Positions 48,010 to 57,103 of a stretch of 64,000 nt of DNA are shown piece after piece. Under the pieces are notes generated by a model. That model did not search any database and was not told where the DNA came from. It worked only from the letters and a program-made list of their open reading frames with translations. Origin of the DNA: Rhizobium giardinii bv. giardinii H152 (GTDB taxonomy: Bacteria > Pseudomonadota > Alphaproteobacteria > Rhizobiales > Rhizobiaceae); assembly GCF_000379605.1 (NCBI RefSeq), contig NZ_KB902724.1, positions 1-64,000 of the forward strand. Direction: 5' to 3'. The position numbers and the translations under genes were made by a program. Position 1 is the stretch's first letter. Each line of letters begins with the position of its first letter.

Positions 48010-49023
48010 ATGCGTCTGTCGGCTGTTCTAGCACTTCTTCTTGTCGGGTTTGCCCTGTCGGGCTGCGGGTCGCGGCCCGACAGCGGCGCGGCGGCCCGAC
48101 CATCGCCGGAGACGACCAACTCGGTCACGCAGCCGGTCGTCCCCGTGCCATCGGCCGACGTCGCCGAAACGCAGGCTGCGCCGCAGCAGGAGGAGCTGGC
48201 CTGGGCCGGGCAGGTCCCGCAGCCGCAGGCCTTCGAGGCCGTGGCGACCGAGGGCATGGCCATTCCGACGGAACGGCCGGTGGCGCTGATGACGCCGGAC
48301 AATCCGGCGACGGCGGCGCGGCCGGGCCGGCGGGCGCAGATCTACAGTCGCCAGTTCCGCGACGCCCATCCGATCAATTTTGGCTCCCGCTCGCCGCGCA
48401 AGCTTGCCGTCCACGGCGTCGACATTTCCCGCTGGCAGGGCGAGATCGACTGGGACAAGCTTCGCACGCAAGGGGCAAACTTCGCCTATATCAAGGCGAC
48501 CGACGGCGGCGACCATCTCGACCCGATGTTTAGGAAGAACTGGAAGCGCGCCAAGGAGGCCGGGCTGAAGCGCGGCGCCTATCACTTCTTCTATTGGTGC
48601 CGCACCGCCGGCGAGCAGGCCGACTGGTTCATCCGCAACGTACCGCGCGACCCGCAAGCGCTGCCGCCGGTGATCGACGTCGAATATAACGGCGAGTCGA
48701 GCTGCAAGCGGCGCATCTCGCGGGCCAAAGTGCTGGAAAAGATGCAGGTCTTCATGGACAAGTTGGAGCGGCACTACGGCCAGCGCCCGGTAATCTACAC
48801 CGCACCGGATTTCTACCGCGACAATCTCGACGGCGAATTCAAGAACCACCCCTTCTGGCTCCGCTCCGTCGCCGCCCACCCGTCAAAGGTCTATCCGGGA
48901 CGCAAGTGGCTGTTCTGGCAATATTCCGGCTCGGGGCTTTCGCATGGCGTGGAGGGCAGGATCGACCTCAACGTGTTCCACGGCAGCGAGGAGGATTGGC
49001 ATGGGTGGGTTGCCGGGCTCTAA
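48010..49023 (+). CDS. GH25-family muramidase-like lipoprotein
   Basis: A 337-residue protein. The signal peptide has a lipobox (VGFALSGC, Cys about residue 19), so it should be anchored to a membrane on the periplasmic side. A Pro/Ala-rich linker of about 100 residues leads to a glycoside hydrolase family 25 domain. That domain shows HGVDISRWQGEIDWDKL, FAYIKATDGGD, YHFFYW, the catalytic Asp-x-Glu in PPVIDVEYN, and the final WLFWQYSGSG and IDLNVFHG blocks. Expected activity is hydrolysis of peptidoglycan between MurNAc and GlcNAc. The ATG at 48010 is preferred to the frame from 47989. Confidence 0.88.
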   Translation: MRLSAVLALLLVGFALSGCGSRPDSGAAARPSPETTNSVTQPVVPVPSADVAETQAAPQQEELAWAGQVPQPQAFEAVATEGMAIPTERPVALMTPDNPATAARPGRRAQIYSRQFRDAHPINFGSRSPRKLAVHGVDISRWQGEIDWDKLRTQGANFAYIKATDGGDHLDPMFRKNWKRAKEAGLKRGAYHFFYWCRTAGEQADWFIRNVPRDPQALPPVIDVEYNGESSCKRRISRAKVLEKMQVFMDKLERHYGQRPVIYTAPDFYRDNLDGEFKNHPFWLRSVAAHPSKVYPGRKWLFWQYSGSGLSHGVEGRIDLNVFHGSEEDWHGWVAGL

Positions 49024-49290
49024 TGGCGGAACGTCGTGGCCGACCGGTGGGCACTGAGCGCAGCGACACGTCCAAAGCAGCATAAAACATCGTCTTCCTT
49101 GTCTCGGTTACATCGAGATCATAGTGGGAGAGCTTGCCCCTTTTGGAACCGCCCGATTACACATGCTTTGGGCCGATAGCGGCCCCCATCGGCCCTAAGA
49201 TCATCTGGGGAGGGACAAATCTCCGCGTTGACGTGACCTGAACGTTTTGTTTTAGTTGCGCCGCCTGTAGAATTCGAACGCTCCGGGTAC

Positions 49291-49331
49291 GTAGAGCCCT
49301 CTCGGCATTGCCGACTGGGCTCTTTGTTTTT
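49291..49331 (+). terminator. bipartite terminator-like hairpin
   Basis: AGAGCCC and GGGCTCT form an outer stem, with CGGC/GCCG inside, followed by TTTGTTTTTC. It is about 270 nt downstream of the GH25 stop, so it may end the GH25 transcript or a separate small RNA. Confidence 0.6.
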
Positions 49332-49369
49332 CTAGCAAACCCATTACCGCAAGATCATCTGTGCTCCAG

Positions 49370-49387
49370 CCCCTGGGGCTTTTTTGT
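49370..49387 (+). terminator. short terminator-like hairpin
   Basis: AGCCCC and GGGGCT lie around a single T (realistically AGCC/GGCT with a 5-nt loop) and run straight into six T residues. It follows the larger hairpin within 50 nt, forming a tandem. Confidence 0.5.
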
Positions 49388-49436
49388 CTGGTGGTGTTCG
49401 CTGATTTATGTCGGGTTCGACATCTATTTGATCTCG

Positions 49437-50267
49437 TTACCTCTGCCCGCCTATCGCCCGTGTCAGCCCATCCGCCGCAGCCTTGACCACCGGCCCCAGC
49501 TCCTCAAGCCGCCCGTCCTGCAGCCTTACCGCCGGACCTGATACCGAAATTCCCGCGATCGCTTCGCCATATTCGTTGAAGATCGGGGCGGCGAGGCAGC
49601 GCATTCCCAGGGTGTGTTCCTCGTCGTCGACGGAGAATCCGCGGGTGCGGATGGCGGCAAGGTCGGTCAGGAGCCTGGGCAGCGTGTCGCGGGTGTTTTC
49701 GGTGAAGCGAGGCAGCGGGCGGGACGCAAACAGGCTTTCGATAGCCGGTTGGCTCCATGTCGAGAGGATGGCCTTGCCGATGCCCGACGCGTGGACCGGG
49801 CCGCGGCGGCCGGGACGGAAGAAGGCGCGCATCGGGGCGTGGCTCTCGACCTGGGAGATGAAGACGACGTCGCCGCCGTCCTCGATTCCGATATTGGCGG
49901 TTTCGCCGGAGCGTTCCATCAACTGTTTGAGGAAGGGGCGGCTGATCGTGCCGAGCTTGCGGAAGCGCAGGAATGCATTGCCGATCTCGAACGCCTTCAG
50001 CCCGATCGTCCAGGCGCCGGTCTCGGCGTCATGGGCGACCATGCCGTGACCGGAAAGGGCGGTGAGCAGCCGGTGGACGGTGGAGGGGGCCATGCCGGAT
50101 TGGTCGGCAAGGTCGGTCAGCGCCGCACCGTCGCCGCCCGCCACCAGCTCGAGCAGCTTCAGGCTGCGGTCGAGCACCTGGACGGAGGAGTGGGCGGCGT
50201 TTTCATTTGCCTTGCGGCCGGGTCTGGCGCGCAGATGATCCTGTCTTGGTGGTTTTTCGTCTGCCAT
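49437..50267 (-). CDS. IclR-family regulator of the glyoxylate operon
   Basis: A 276-residue IclR protein. The N-terminal helix-turn-helix reads VQVLDRSLKLLELVAGGDGA, then LADQSGMAPSTVHRLLTALSGHG. The C-terminal effector domain has SGETANIGIEDGGDVVFISQ, GPVHASGIGKAIL and AAPIFNEYGEAIAGISVSGP. The ATG at 50267 is chosen because AAGGGGA lies about 6 nt upstream; the longer frame reads through the intergenic repeat. It is divergent from gcl and most likely represses the gcl operon, with glyoxylate or allantoin-derived metabolites as inducer, as in AllR/GclR-type systems. Confidence 0.9.
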   Translation of the reverse strand: MADEKPPRQDHLRARPGRKANENAAHSSVQVLDRSLKLLELVAGGDGAALTDLADQSGMAPSTVHRLLTALSGHGMVAHDAETGAWTIGLKAFEIGNAFLRFRKLGTISRPFLKQLMERSGETANIGIEDGGDVVFISQVESHAPMRAFFRPGRRGPVHASGIGKAILSTWSQPAIESLFASRPLPRFTENTRDTLPRLLTDLAAIRTRGFSVDDEEHTLGMRCLAAPIFNEYGEAIAGISVSGPAVRLQDGRLEELGPVVKAAADGLTRAIGGQR

Positions 50268-50284
50268 GTGCGTCCCCTTGACCG

Positions 50285-50370
50285 TTTCGTACACCACCCC
50301 CTCTGCCCTGCCGGGCATCTCCCCCGCAAGGGGAGACCGGCGTGGGGGGCCGGCCGCTTGCTCCCGATCT
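50285..50370. repeat. intergenic hairpin-rich repeat
   Basis: A tract with CTCCCCCGCAAGGGGAG and GGCGTGGGGGGCCGGCC symmetry in the gcl/iclR divergent region. It resembles the repeats at about 47611-47720 and 57236-57325 and is probably a copy of a rhizobial mosaic element. Confidence 0.5.
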
Positions 50371-50511
50371 TCCCCGGCGGAGAGAAGAGGGTCATTCATG
50401 TCGGTTTCGTTGAAAATGTTTATTTCCATTCTATGGGAATGATTTCCATTATTCAATTGCTCGCTCAAGAAAAAGGACTACCCTTCCTCTCAGACGATGG
50501 AGGATCTAGTC

Positions 50512-52299
50512 ATGGCGAAAATGCGCGCTGTCGATGCGGCGGTTCTGGTTCTGGAGCGGGAAGGCGTCGATTGCGCCTTCGGGGTTCCGGGCGCGGCGAT
50601 CAATCCCTTTTATTCGGCGCTGAAGGCGCGCGGCTCGGTGCGCCATATCCTGGCGCGGCATGTCGAGGGCGCCTCGCATATGGCGGAGGGTTTTACCCGC
50701 GCCAAACACGGCAATATCGGCGTATGCATCGGCACCTCGGGGCCGGCCGGCACCGACATGATCACCGGCCTTTATTCGGCCCAGGCGGATTCGATACCGA
50801 TCCTCTGCATCACCGGCCAGGCGCCGCGCGCCCGGCTCGACAAGGAGGACTTTCAGGCAGTCGACATCGCCAGGATCGCCGGGCCGCTGACCAAATGGGC
50901 GGTCACCGTCATGGAGCCGGCGCTGGTACCCTTCATCTTCCAGAAGGCGTTCCACCTGATGCGCTCTGGCCGCCCCGGGCCGGTGCTGATCGACCTGCCG
51001 GTCGACGTGCAGCTCGCCGAGATCGAGTTCGACATCGACACCTATGCCTCGCTTCAGCCCTACAAGCCAACGGCGACGCGGGCGCAGGCCGAAAAGGCGA
51101 TCGCAATGCTGAATGCGGCCGAGCGGCCGCTGATCGTTGCCGGCGGTGGCATCATCAATGCGGACGCCTCTGATCTTCTCACTGAATTCGCCGAAATCAC
51201 CGGCATTCCCGTCATCCCGACGCTGATGGGCTGGGGAACGATCCCGGACGATCATCCGCTGATGGCCGGCATGTGCGGACTGCAGACCTCGCACCGCTAC
51301 GGTAATGCCACCCTGCTCGCCTCCGATTTCGTGCTTGGCGTCGGCAACCGCTGGGCGAACCGCCACACCGGCAACGTGCCGACTTATACGGAGGGGCGAA
51401 AATTCATCCATGTCGATATTGAGCCGACCCAGATCGGCCGCGTCTTCGCACCGGATTTCGGCATCGTCTCGGATGCGGGCGCAGCCCTGAAGCTGTTCCT
51501 CGACGTTGCGACCGAATGGAGGACGGCGGGCAAGTTGAAGGATTGGTCGGGCTGGGCGGAGGAATGCCGCGAGCGCAAGCGCACCATGCTGCGCAAGACG
51601 CATTTCGACCAGACCCCCTTGAAGCCGCAGCGCGTCTACGAGGAGATGAACAAGGCGTTCGGCCGCGACACCTGCTACATCTCGACCATCGGCCTCAGCC
51701 AGATCGCCGGCGCGCAGTTCCTGCATGTCTACAAGCCGCGCAACTGGATCAATTGCGGCCAGGCGGGGCCGCTCGGCTGGACCCTGCCGGCAGCGCTCGG
51801 AGTGCGCGCGGCGGACCCGAGCCGGTCGATCGTGGCGCTGTCGGGCGACTATGATTTCCAGTTCATGATCGAGGAACTGGCGGTCGGCGCCCAGCACAGG
51901 CTGCCCTACCTGCATGTGGTCGTGAACAATTCCTATCTCGGCCTCATCCGCCAGGCCCAGCGCGGCTTCGACATGGATTTCGAGGTGAGCCTCGCCTTCG
52001 ACAACATCAACGCCTCGGGTGACGCGGAAAAGGGCTACGGCGTCGATCACGTTGCCGTCGCAGAGGGCCTCGGCTGCAAGGCGATAAGGGTGAGGAGCCC
52101 GAACGAGTTCCAGGAGGCATTCGCGAAGGCAAAGGCATTGATGGACGAACATCAGGTACCGGTCGTCATCGAGTTCATCCTTGAGCGCGTCACCAACATT
52201 TCCATGGGCGTGGACATCAATGCGGTCGTCGAGTTCGAGGAGCTGGCCGAACGCGGCGAGGATGCGCCGACGGCGATCATGGCTGCCCTGCTCGACTGA
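50512..52299 (+). CDS. gcl: glyoxylate carboligase
   Basis: A 595-residue thiamine-diphosphate enzyme joining two glyoxylates to tartronate semialdehyde plus CO2. It has the diagnostic Val51 in [14 protein letters not shown] where other family members carry Glu. The phrase [20 protein letters not shown] and the ThDP/Mg motif around [17 protein letters not shown] with NNSYLG are also seen. GGAGG lies 8 nt before the ATG at 50512; an upstream in-frame ATG at 50497 overlaps that site and is less likely. First gene of the gcl-hyi-glxR-glycerate kinase operon. Confidence 0.97.
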   Translation: MAKMRAVDAAVLVLEREGVDCAFGVPGAAINPFYSALKARGSVRHILARHVEGASHMAEGFTRAKHGNIGVCIGTSGPAGTDMITGLYSAQADSIPILCITGQAPRARLDKEDFQAVDIARIAGPLTKWAVTVMEPALVPFIFQKAFHLMRSGRPGPVLIDLPVDVQLAEIEFDIDTYASLQPYKPTATRAQAEKAIAMLNAAERPLIVAGGGIINADASDLLTEFAEITGIPVIPTLMGWGTIPDDHPLMAGMCGLQTSHRYGNATLLASDFVLGVGNRWANRHTGNVPTYTEGRKFIHVDIEPTQIGRVFAPDFGIVSDAGAALKLFLDVATEWRTAGKLKDWSGWAEECRERKRTMLRKTHFDQTPLKPQRVYEEMNKAFGRDTCYISTIGLSQIAGAQFLHVYKPRNWINCGQAGPLGWTLPAALGVRAADPSRSIVALSGDYDFQFMIEELAVGAQHRLPYLHVVVNNSYLGLIRQAQRGFDMDFEVSLAFDNINASGDAEKGYGVDHVAVAEGLGCKAIRVRSPNEFQEAFAKAKALMDEHQVPVVIEFILERVTNISMGVDINAVVEFEELAERGEDAPTAIMAALLD

Positions 52300-52326
52300 T
52301 CGATGACAAGAAACGGAGGATTGTTC

Positions 52327-53142
52327 ATGCCGAAATTCGCGGCAAACCTGACCATGCTTTTCAACGAGGCGCCGTTCCCCGATCGCTTCGCGCTCGCCGC
52401 CAAGGCCGGCTTCGATGCGGTGGAATACCTCTTTCCCTACGACTTCGACGCCGATGCGCTGAAGGCTGCCCTCGATGCCAATGGCCTGACCCAGGTGCTG
52501 CACAACCTGCCGGCCGGCGACTGGGCCGGCGGCGAGCGCGGCATCGCCATCCTGCCCGACCGGGTGGACGAGTTTCGCCGCGGCGTGGTGTCGGCCATCG
52601 ACTATGCGACGGCGCTCGGCTGCACGATGGTCAACTGCCTCGCGGGCATCGAACCGGCCGGAATTTCGCGCGAGGTGCTGCGGGCAACCTTCGTCGCCAA
52701 TCTCAGGCTGGCCGCAACCGAACTTGGCAGGCACGGCATCCGGCTTTTGATCGAACCGATCAACCGCTTCGACATTCCCGGCTTCTACCTCAACACGGTC
52801 GAACAGGCAGGGTCGATCATCGCGGAGGTCGGCAGCGATAGCCTGTTCATCCAGTACGATCTCTATCACCAGCAGCGGACCGAGGGCGAACTGATCGGCA
52901 CGTTCCGCAGATACCAGGATCGCATCGCCCATATCCAGCTTGCCGACAATCCGGGCCGCAACGAGCCGGGCACAGGCGAGATCAACTATCCGTTTGTATT
53001 CGAGGCGCTCGAAGCCGCCGGATATGACGGCTTCATCGGCTGCGAATACAAGCCGCGCACGACGACCATGGAAGGGCTCGGCTGGTTCGCGCAGACGAGC
53101 CGGCAGCCGCACAGCGCAGACATCATCAAGATCAGGAGCTAA
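52327..53142 (+). CDS. hyi: hydroxypyruvate isomerase
   Basis: A 271-residue TIM-barrel isomerase interconverting hydroxypyruvate and tartronate semialdehyde. Family blocks: MPKFAANLTMLFNEAPFPDR, LIEPINRFDIPGFYLNT and FIQYDLYHQQRTEGEL, with the metal-site Glu and His residues, and GCEYKPRTTT. GGAGG lies 7 nt before the ATG at 52327; an upstream start at 52303 is rejected. 27 nt after gcl. Confidence 0.95.
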   Translation: MPKFAANLTMLFNEAPFPDRFALAAKAGFDAVEYLFPYDFDADALKAALDANGLTQVLHNLPAGDWAGGERGIAILPDRVDEFRRGVVSAIDYATALGCTMVNCLAGIEPAGISREVLRATFVANLRLAATELGRHGIRLLIEPINRFDIPGFYLNTVEQAGSIIAEVGSDSLFIQYDLYHQQRTEGELIGTFRRYQDRIAHIQLADNPGRNEPGTGEINYPFVFEALEAAGYDGFIGCEYKPRTTTMEGLGWFAQTSRQPHSADIIKIRS

Positions 53143-53147
53143 GCATC

Positions 53148-54032
53148 ATGGCCACAATCGGCTTTATCGGACTGGGTATCATGGGCACGCCGATGGCGCG
53201 CCATCTGCAGGATGCCGGCCACACCGTCGTCACCTCGAAATTCTTCATCCCGCCGAAGCAGGAGCTGGTCGACAACGGCCTCTTGTTTGCGGAAAACCCG
53301 AAGGCGCTGGCCGAAGAGGTCGACATCATCATCCTGATGCTGCCGGACACGCCGGAAGTGAACGACGTGCTGTTCGGTGAGAACGGTGTCGCCTATGGCC
53401 TGTCAAAGGGCAAGCTTGTCGTCGATATGAGCTCGATCTCGCCGATCGAGACCAAGGAGTTCGCCAAGAAGGTCCGCGAAACGGGGGCCGAATATATGGA
53501 CGCGCCGGTTTCGGGCGGCGAGGTTGGCGCCAGGCAGGCGTCGCTCTCGATCATGGCAGGCGGCACGCAGGAGAGCTTCGATCGGGCTCTGCCGCTGTTC
53601 AAGCTCATGGGCAAGAACATCACGCTGGTCGGCGATTGCGGCGACGGACAGGTCACCAAGGTTGCCAACCAGATCATTGTCGCGTTGACCATCGAGGCCG
53701 TGTCCGAAGCACTCGTCTTCGCGTCCAAGGCCGGCGCCGACCCGGCCCGGGTGCGCGAAGCGCTGATGGGCGGGTTTGCCTCCTCGCGCATCCTGGAAGT
53801 GCACGGCGACCGCATGATCAAGCGCACCTTCGACCCGGGCTTCCGTATCTCGCTGCACCAGAAGGATCTGAACCTGGCACTGCAGGGGGCAAAGTCTCTC
53901 GGCATCTCGCTGCCGAACACGGCGGCGACGCAGGAACTGTTCAACAACTGCGCCGCCAATGGCGACAGCGGCCTCGATCACTCGGGCCTCGTCAAGGCTC
54001 TTGAACGCATGGCAAACCACGCGGTCGCCTGA
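53148..54032 (+). CDS. glxR: tartronate semialdehyde reductase (2-hydroxy-3-oxopropionate reductase)
   Basis: A 294-residue beta-hydroxyacid dehydrogenase reducing tartronate semialdehyde to D-glycerate. NAD(P)-binding IGFIGLGIMGTPMARHLQDAG at the N-terminus, substrate motif MDAPVSGGEVGARQASLSIM, and the catalytic Lys in GDGQVTKVANQIIVAL. 5 nt after hyi. Confidence 0.96.
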   Translation: MATIGFIGLGIMGTPMARHLQDAGHTVVTSKFFIPPKQELVDNGLLFAENPKALAEEVDIIILMLPDTPEVNDVLFGENGVAYGLSKGKLVVDMSSISPIETKEFAKKVRETGAEYMDAPVSGGEVGARQASLSIMAGGTQESFDRALPLFKLMGKNITLVGDCGDGQVTKVANQIIVALTIEAVSEALVFASKAGADPARVREALMGGFASSRILEVHGDRMIKRTFDPGFRISLHQKDLNLALQGAKSLGISLPNTAATQELFNNCAANGDSGLDHSGLVKALERMANHAVA

Positions 54033-54038
54033 CGAACC

Positions 54039-54070
54039 GACCGGGCGGCAAGGAGGACTGCCGTCCGGTC
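54039..54070 (+). terminator. intra-operon hairpin with purine loop
   Basis: GACCGGGCGGCA and TGCCGTCCGGTC make a 12-bp stem with one G-U pair; the 8-nt loop AGGAGGAC contains a perfect ribosome-site sequence. TTTCT follows. It lies 6 nt after the glxR stop and may attenuate or stabilise transcripts before the kinase gene. Confidence 0.6.
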
Positions 54071-54095
54071 TTTCTGACCTACGAGGACATGAATC

Positions 54096-55388
54096 ATGCC
54101 TGCGATCGAAAACCCCAGGACCTTTCTGGAAACACTCTTTCATGCGGCGGTCGCGGCCGCTGATCCGGCCAAGGTGCTGGCAGCGAACCTGCCGGAAAAA
54201 CCGAAGGGCAGGACTGTCGTGATCGGTGCCGGCAAGGGTGCCGCCCAGATGGCGCAGGCATTCGAACGGCTCTGGGACGGTCCGCTCTCGGGTGCGGTCG
54301 TGACGCGCTACGGCTACGGCGCCCCCTGCGAGCGGATCGACGTGCTGGAGGCATCGCATCCGCTGCCGGATGAAAGTGGGTTGAAGGCATCGCGAAGGCT
54401 ACTGGAAGAGGTAGGTGCCCTTGGCGAAGACGATCTCGTTGTCGCGCTGATCTGCGGTGGCGGGTCGGCGCTGTTGCCACTGCCGGCGGATGGGCTGACG
54501 CTGGATGACGAGATTGCCGTCAACCGGGCACTTTTGGCCTCAGGTGCCCCCATCAGTGCGATGAATGCGGTGCGCAAGCAGGTTTCCGGGATCAAGGGCG
54601 GGCGGCTGGCGGCTGCGGCGTATCCCGCAAGGGTAGTGTCATTGGTCGTGTCGGACATTCCCGGCGACGATCCAGCACTGGTCGCTTCCGGGCCGACGAT
54701 CGCCTGCACCAGTACGCGCGAGGACGCGCTGAAATATATCGAGCGCCACCGGCTGGACCTGCCGCAGAAGATCATGGATGTCATTCGCGGCGGCGACGCC
54801 GCCGCACCGCGACCGTCCGATATGCGCTTTGCGAGAAATACCGTCCGGCTCGTGGCGTCGGCTGCGGTTTCGCTGGAGGCGGCGGCAGCGATGGCCCGCG
54901 CGGCGGGTGTCGAAACCGTCATTCTTTCCGATGCCATGGAAGGGGAAGCGAGCGAGGTGGGACGTGTGCATGCTGCGATCGCGCGCGAGGTTGCCATGCG
55001 CAACCGGCCGTTCCGCAAGCCCGTCGTCATCCTCTCCGGGGGCGAAACGACCGTGACGATCAAGGACGGCGGCAAGGGTGCGGGCAAGGGCGCGGGCAAG
55101 GGCGGACGCAACAGCGAGTTTCTCCTGTCGCTGGCGCTCGGCATCGATGGCCTCTCCGGGATATCGGCGCTTGCGGCAGATACGGATGGGATCGACGGAT
55201 CCGAAGACAATGCGGGGGCGTTTGCGGATGGCGCGTCCGTCGCCCGGCTTGCCAAGGTCGATATCGATGCGGCGGCCCTCCTTGACCGCCATGACAGCTG
55301 GTCCGCCTTTGCTGCCCTCGGTGGTCTATTCACGCCAGGCCCGACCGGCACGAACGTCAACGACTTTCGGGCTATCCTCGTTCAATAA
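54096..55388 (+). CDS. ttuD: glycerate 2-kinase (MOFRL family)
   Basis: A 430-residue type-2 glycerate kinase converting D-glycerate to 2-phosphoglycerate. The DUF4147 N-terminal domain shows VIGAGKGAAQMAQAFE, ALICGGGSALLPLPADGLT and MNAVRKQVSGIKGGRLAAAA. The C-terminal MOFRL domain shows ILSGGETTVTI, GGRNSEFLLSLAL and AADTDGIDGSEDNAGAF. A GKGAGKGAGKG stretch is a small expansion in the MOFRL domain. It completes the route from glyoxylate to central metabolism. The 63-nt gap to glxR holds the hairpin at 54039. Confidence 0.93.
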   Translation: MPAIENPRTFLETLFHAAVAAADPAKVLAANLPEKPKGRTVVIGAGKGAAQMAQAFERLWDGPLSGAVVTRYGYGAPCERIDVLEASHPLPDESGLKASRRLLEEVGALGEDDLVVALICGGGSALLPLPADGLTLDDEIAVNRALLASGAPISAMNAVRKQVSGIKGGRLAAAAYPARVVSLVVSDIPGDDPALVASGPTIACTSTREDALKYIERHRLDLPQKIMDVIRGGDAAAPRPSDMRFARNTVRLVASAAVSLEAAAAMARAAGVETVILSDAMEGEASEVGRVHAAIAREVAMRNRPFRKPVVILSGGETTVTIKDGGKGAGKGAGKGGRNSEFLLSLALGIDGLSGISALAADTDGIDGSEDNAGAFADGASVARLAKVDIDAAALLDRHDSWSAFAALGGLFTPGPTGTNVNDFRAILVQ

Positions 55389-55477
55389 CGCCATCCCTGG
55401 GTCGAAAATCAGGAACCAAAAAGCGGTTTGCCGGTTTGTCTCCTTATGGAAAATTCAATGATACGAGGATCAAGGCA

Positions 55478-55891
55478 ATGCTGAAATCTCTGACCGCCGC
55501 TATGCTCGGCACGGGGATCGATCCGCAGCATGGCGGGGAAAGCCTTGTCGATTTTGAATGGCGCCACCGGGTTCTCGTCATCTTTCCCGGCGACCATCCC
55601 GACGAAGCGAAGCGCCAGGCAGACAGGCTGCTGGCTGAAACCGCGGGACTGCGCGAGCGCGACCTGATCGTGCTGGAGGTCGGCCGCGGCGACGTGAAGG
55701 TGCTGTTCGGTCCGCACTATGATCTCAACCCCCATGCCATCCGCTATGATCTCGATGTCGCTGATGGCGACTTTGCCCTGCTGCTCGTCGGCATGGATGG
55801 GGCCGTCAAGCTTCGGGCGAACCAGGTGGTGCCCGTCTCCACCATCTTCGAACTGATCGACCAGAGACCGGCACGGAAAACCTCCGGCTGA
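55478..55891 (+). CDS. DUF4174 protein
   Basis: A 137-residue protein with the DUF4174 pattern: ESLVDFEWRHRVLVIFPGD, then ERDLIVLEVGRG and FALLLVGMDGAVKLR near the C-terminus. The fold is probably thioredoxin-like but without a CxxC. GAGG lies about 9 nt before the ATG at 55478; a longer frame starts at 55436. Function unknown. It ends 6 nt before the convergent flavoprotein stop. Confidence 0.75.
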   Translation: MLKSLTAAMLGTGIDPQHGGESLVDFEWRHRVLVIFPGDHPDEAKRQADRLLAETAGLRERDLIVLEVGRGDVKVLFGPHYDLNPHAIRYDLDVADGDFALLLVGMDGAVKLRANQVVPVSTIFELIDQRPARKTSG

Positions 55892-55897
55892 AGATCG

Positions 55898-57103
55898 TCA
55901 CTGGGCATGCAGCCATGCGAGGATGCCGCGCGCGGCGGCGCGACCCGTGGCGAAGCAGGCCGTCAGCAGATAGCCGCCGGTGGGCGCCTCCCAATCCAGC
56001 ATCTCTCCGGCAGCGAAGACGCCGGGGAGCGCCTTGAGCATATATCGCTCGTCGAGATCGTCGAGACGAACACCGCCGGCCGATGAAATCGCTTCGGAGA
56101 TCGGGCGCGGCCCAAGCAGCGGTATCGGCAGCGCCTTGATAGACCGCGCAAGTCTTTCCGGATCGGTGGCTTCGGGCGCGACTTCCCGCAGCAAGGCGGA
56201 TTTGACGCCTTCCAGCCCGGCGCCCTTGCGCAGGCGGTTGGAAAGGCTGGCCTTTGCCTCCTGCCGTGCGAGGTCTTTCGCCAGGCGTTCGATACTTCTT
56301 CCCGGTACGAGATCGATGACCAGCATCGCCCGGCCGTCCTGGCTCAGCCTGTCGCGCAAGGCAGCCGCATGCGCGTAGACAAGGCTGCCTTCGATGCCAT
56401 GGGAGGAGATGACGAATTCGCCGGGAAAGGTGCCAGCGTCGGAGGTCGTGGTTACCGCTTTCAGGGGCGCGCCCGCGAAGCGGTCCTTGAAGACGTCGCT
56501 CCAGGCCACGTCGAAACCGCAATTGGCGGGCTGAAGGTCGGCTATTTCAACGCCCTTGTCGCGCAACAGCGTCGTCCAGGCACCATCAGAGCCCAGACGC
56601 GGCCAGCTGGCGCCGCCCAGCGCAAGTAATGTGGCATCGCTGCGGACAATTGTTCTTCCATTCGGCGTTTCGAAGACGAGACCATCGCCCTCAAAACCCG
56701 TCCAGCGATAGCGCGTGAAGAGCGTCACGCCTTGCGCCTCCAGCCGCCCGAGCCAGGCACGCAGAAGCGGCGATGCCTTCATCACTTTCGGGAAAACACG
56801 CCCGGACGTCCCTACGAAGGTTTCCGTGCCGAGCCCGGACGCCCATGCCCGCACGTCTGCGGGAGTAAAGGCATCAAGCGCGGGGCGCAGTCGCTCGCAC
56901 GCGGCGCCGAAACGGCTGGCGAAGCGCGCGTAATCCTCGGAATGCGTGATGTTGAGGCCGGACTTGCCGGCGAGCAGGAATTTGCGGCCGAAGGTCGGCA
57001 TGGCGTCATAGACCGTGACCGCATGCCCGGACAGTGACAGCACCTCCGCTGCCGCCAGCCCTGTCGGCCCGCCGCCAATGATCGCGATCTGCTTTGCCGT
57101 CAT
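55898..57103 (-). CDS. HI0933-type flavoprotein (TIGR03862-like oxidoreductase)
   Basis: A 401-residue FAD-dependent protein. The dinucleotide-binding motif IIGGGPTGLAAAEVL is followed by the family signature GRKFLLAGKSGLNITH. A middle domain of about 190 residues contains LALGGASWPRLGSDG and FVISSHGIEGSLVYAHA. The C-terminal FAD contact is FAAGEMLDWEAPTGGYLLTAC. Relatives (BaiN/HI0933) are flavin oxidoreductases of mostly unknown substrate. The ATG at 57103 gives the usual start; no strong ribosome site is seen. Confidence 0.88.
   Translation of the reverse strand: MTAKQIAIIGGGPTGLAAAEVLSLSGHAVTVYDAMPTFGRKFLLAGKSGLNITHSEDYARFASRFGAACERLRPALDAFTPADVRAWASGLGTETFVGTSGRVFPKVMKASPLLRAWLGRLEAQGVTLFTRYRWTGFEGDGLVFETPNGRTIVRSDATLLALGGASWPRLGSDGAWTTLLRDKGVEIADLQPANCGFDVAWSDVFKDRFAGAPLKAVTTTSDAGTFPGEFVISSHGIEGSLVYAHAAALRDRLSQDGRAMLVIDLVPGRSIERLAKDLARQEAKASLSNRLRKGAGLEGVKSALLREVAPEATDPERLARSIKALPIPLLGPRPISEAISSAGGVRLDDLDERYMLKALPGVFAAGEMLDWEAPTGGYLLTACFATGRAAARGILAWLHAQ

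Larger units (their letters stand above)
49024..49436. other. gap with two terminator-like hairpins
   Basis: No gene recognised. The first half is not obviously coding. Two hairpins followed by T runs lie at about 49291-49331 and 49370-49387, the first possibly ending a short transcript that starts in this gap. Confidence 0.5.

Noticed and set aside
50506-53112. 868-codon minus-strand frame opposite gcl and hyi
   Set aside because: Antisense shadow of two well-supported genes; spans their boundary and lacks any family motif.
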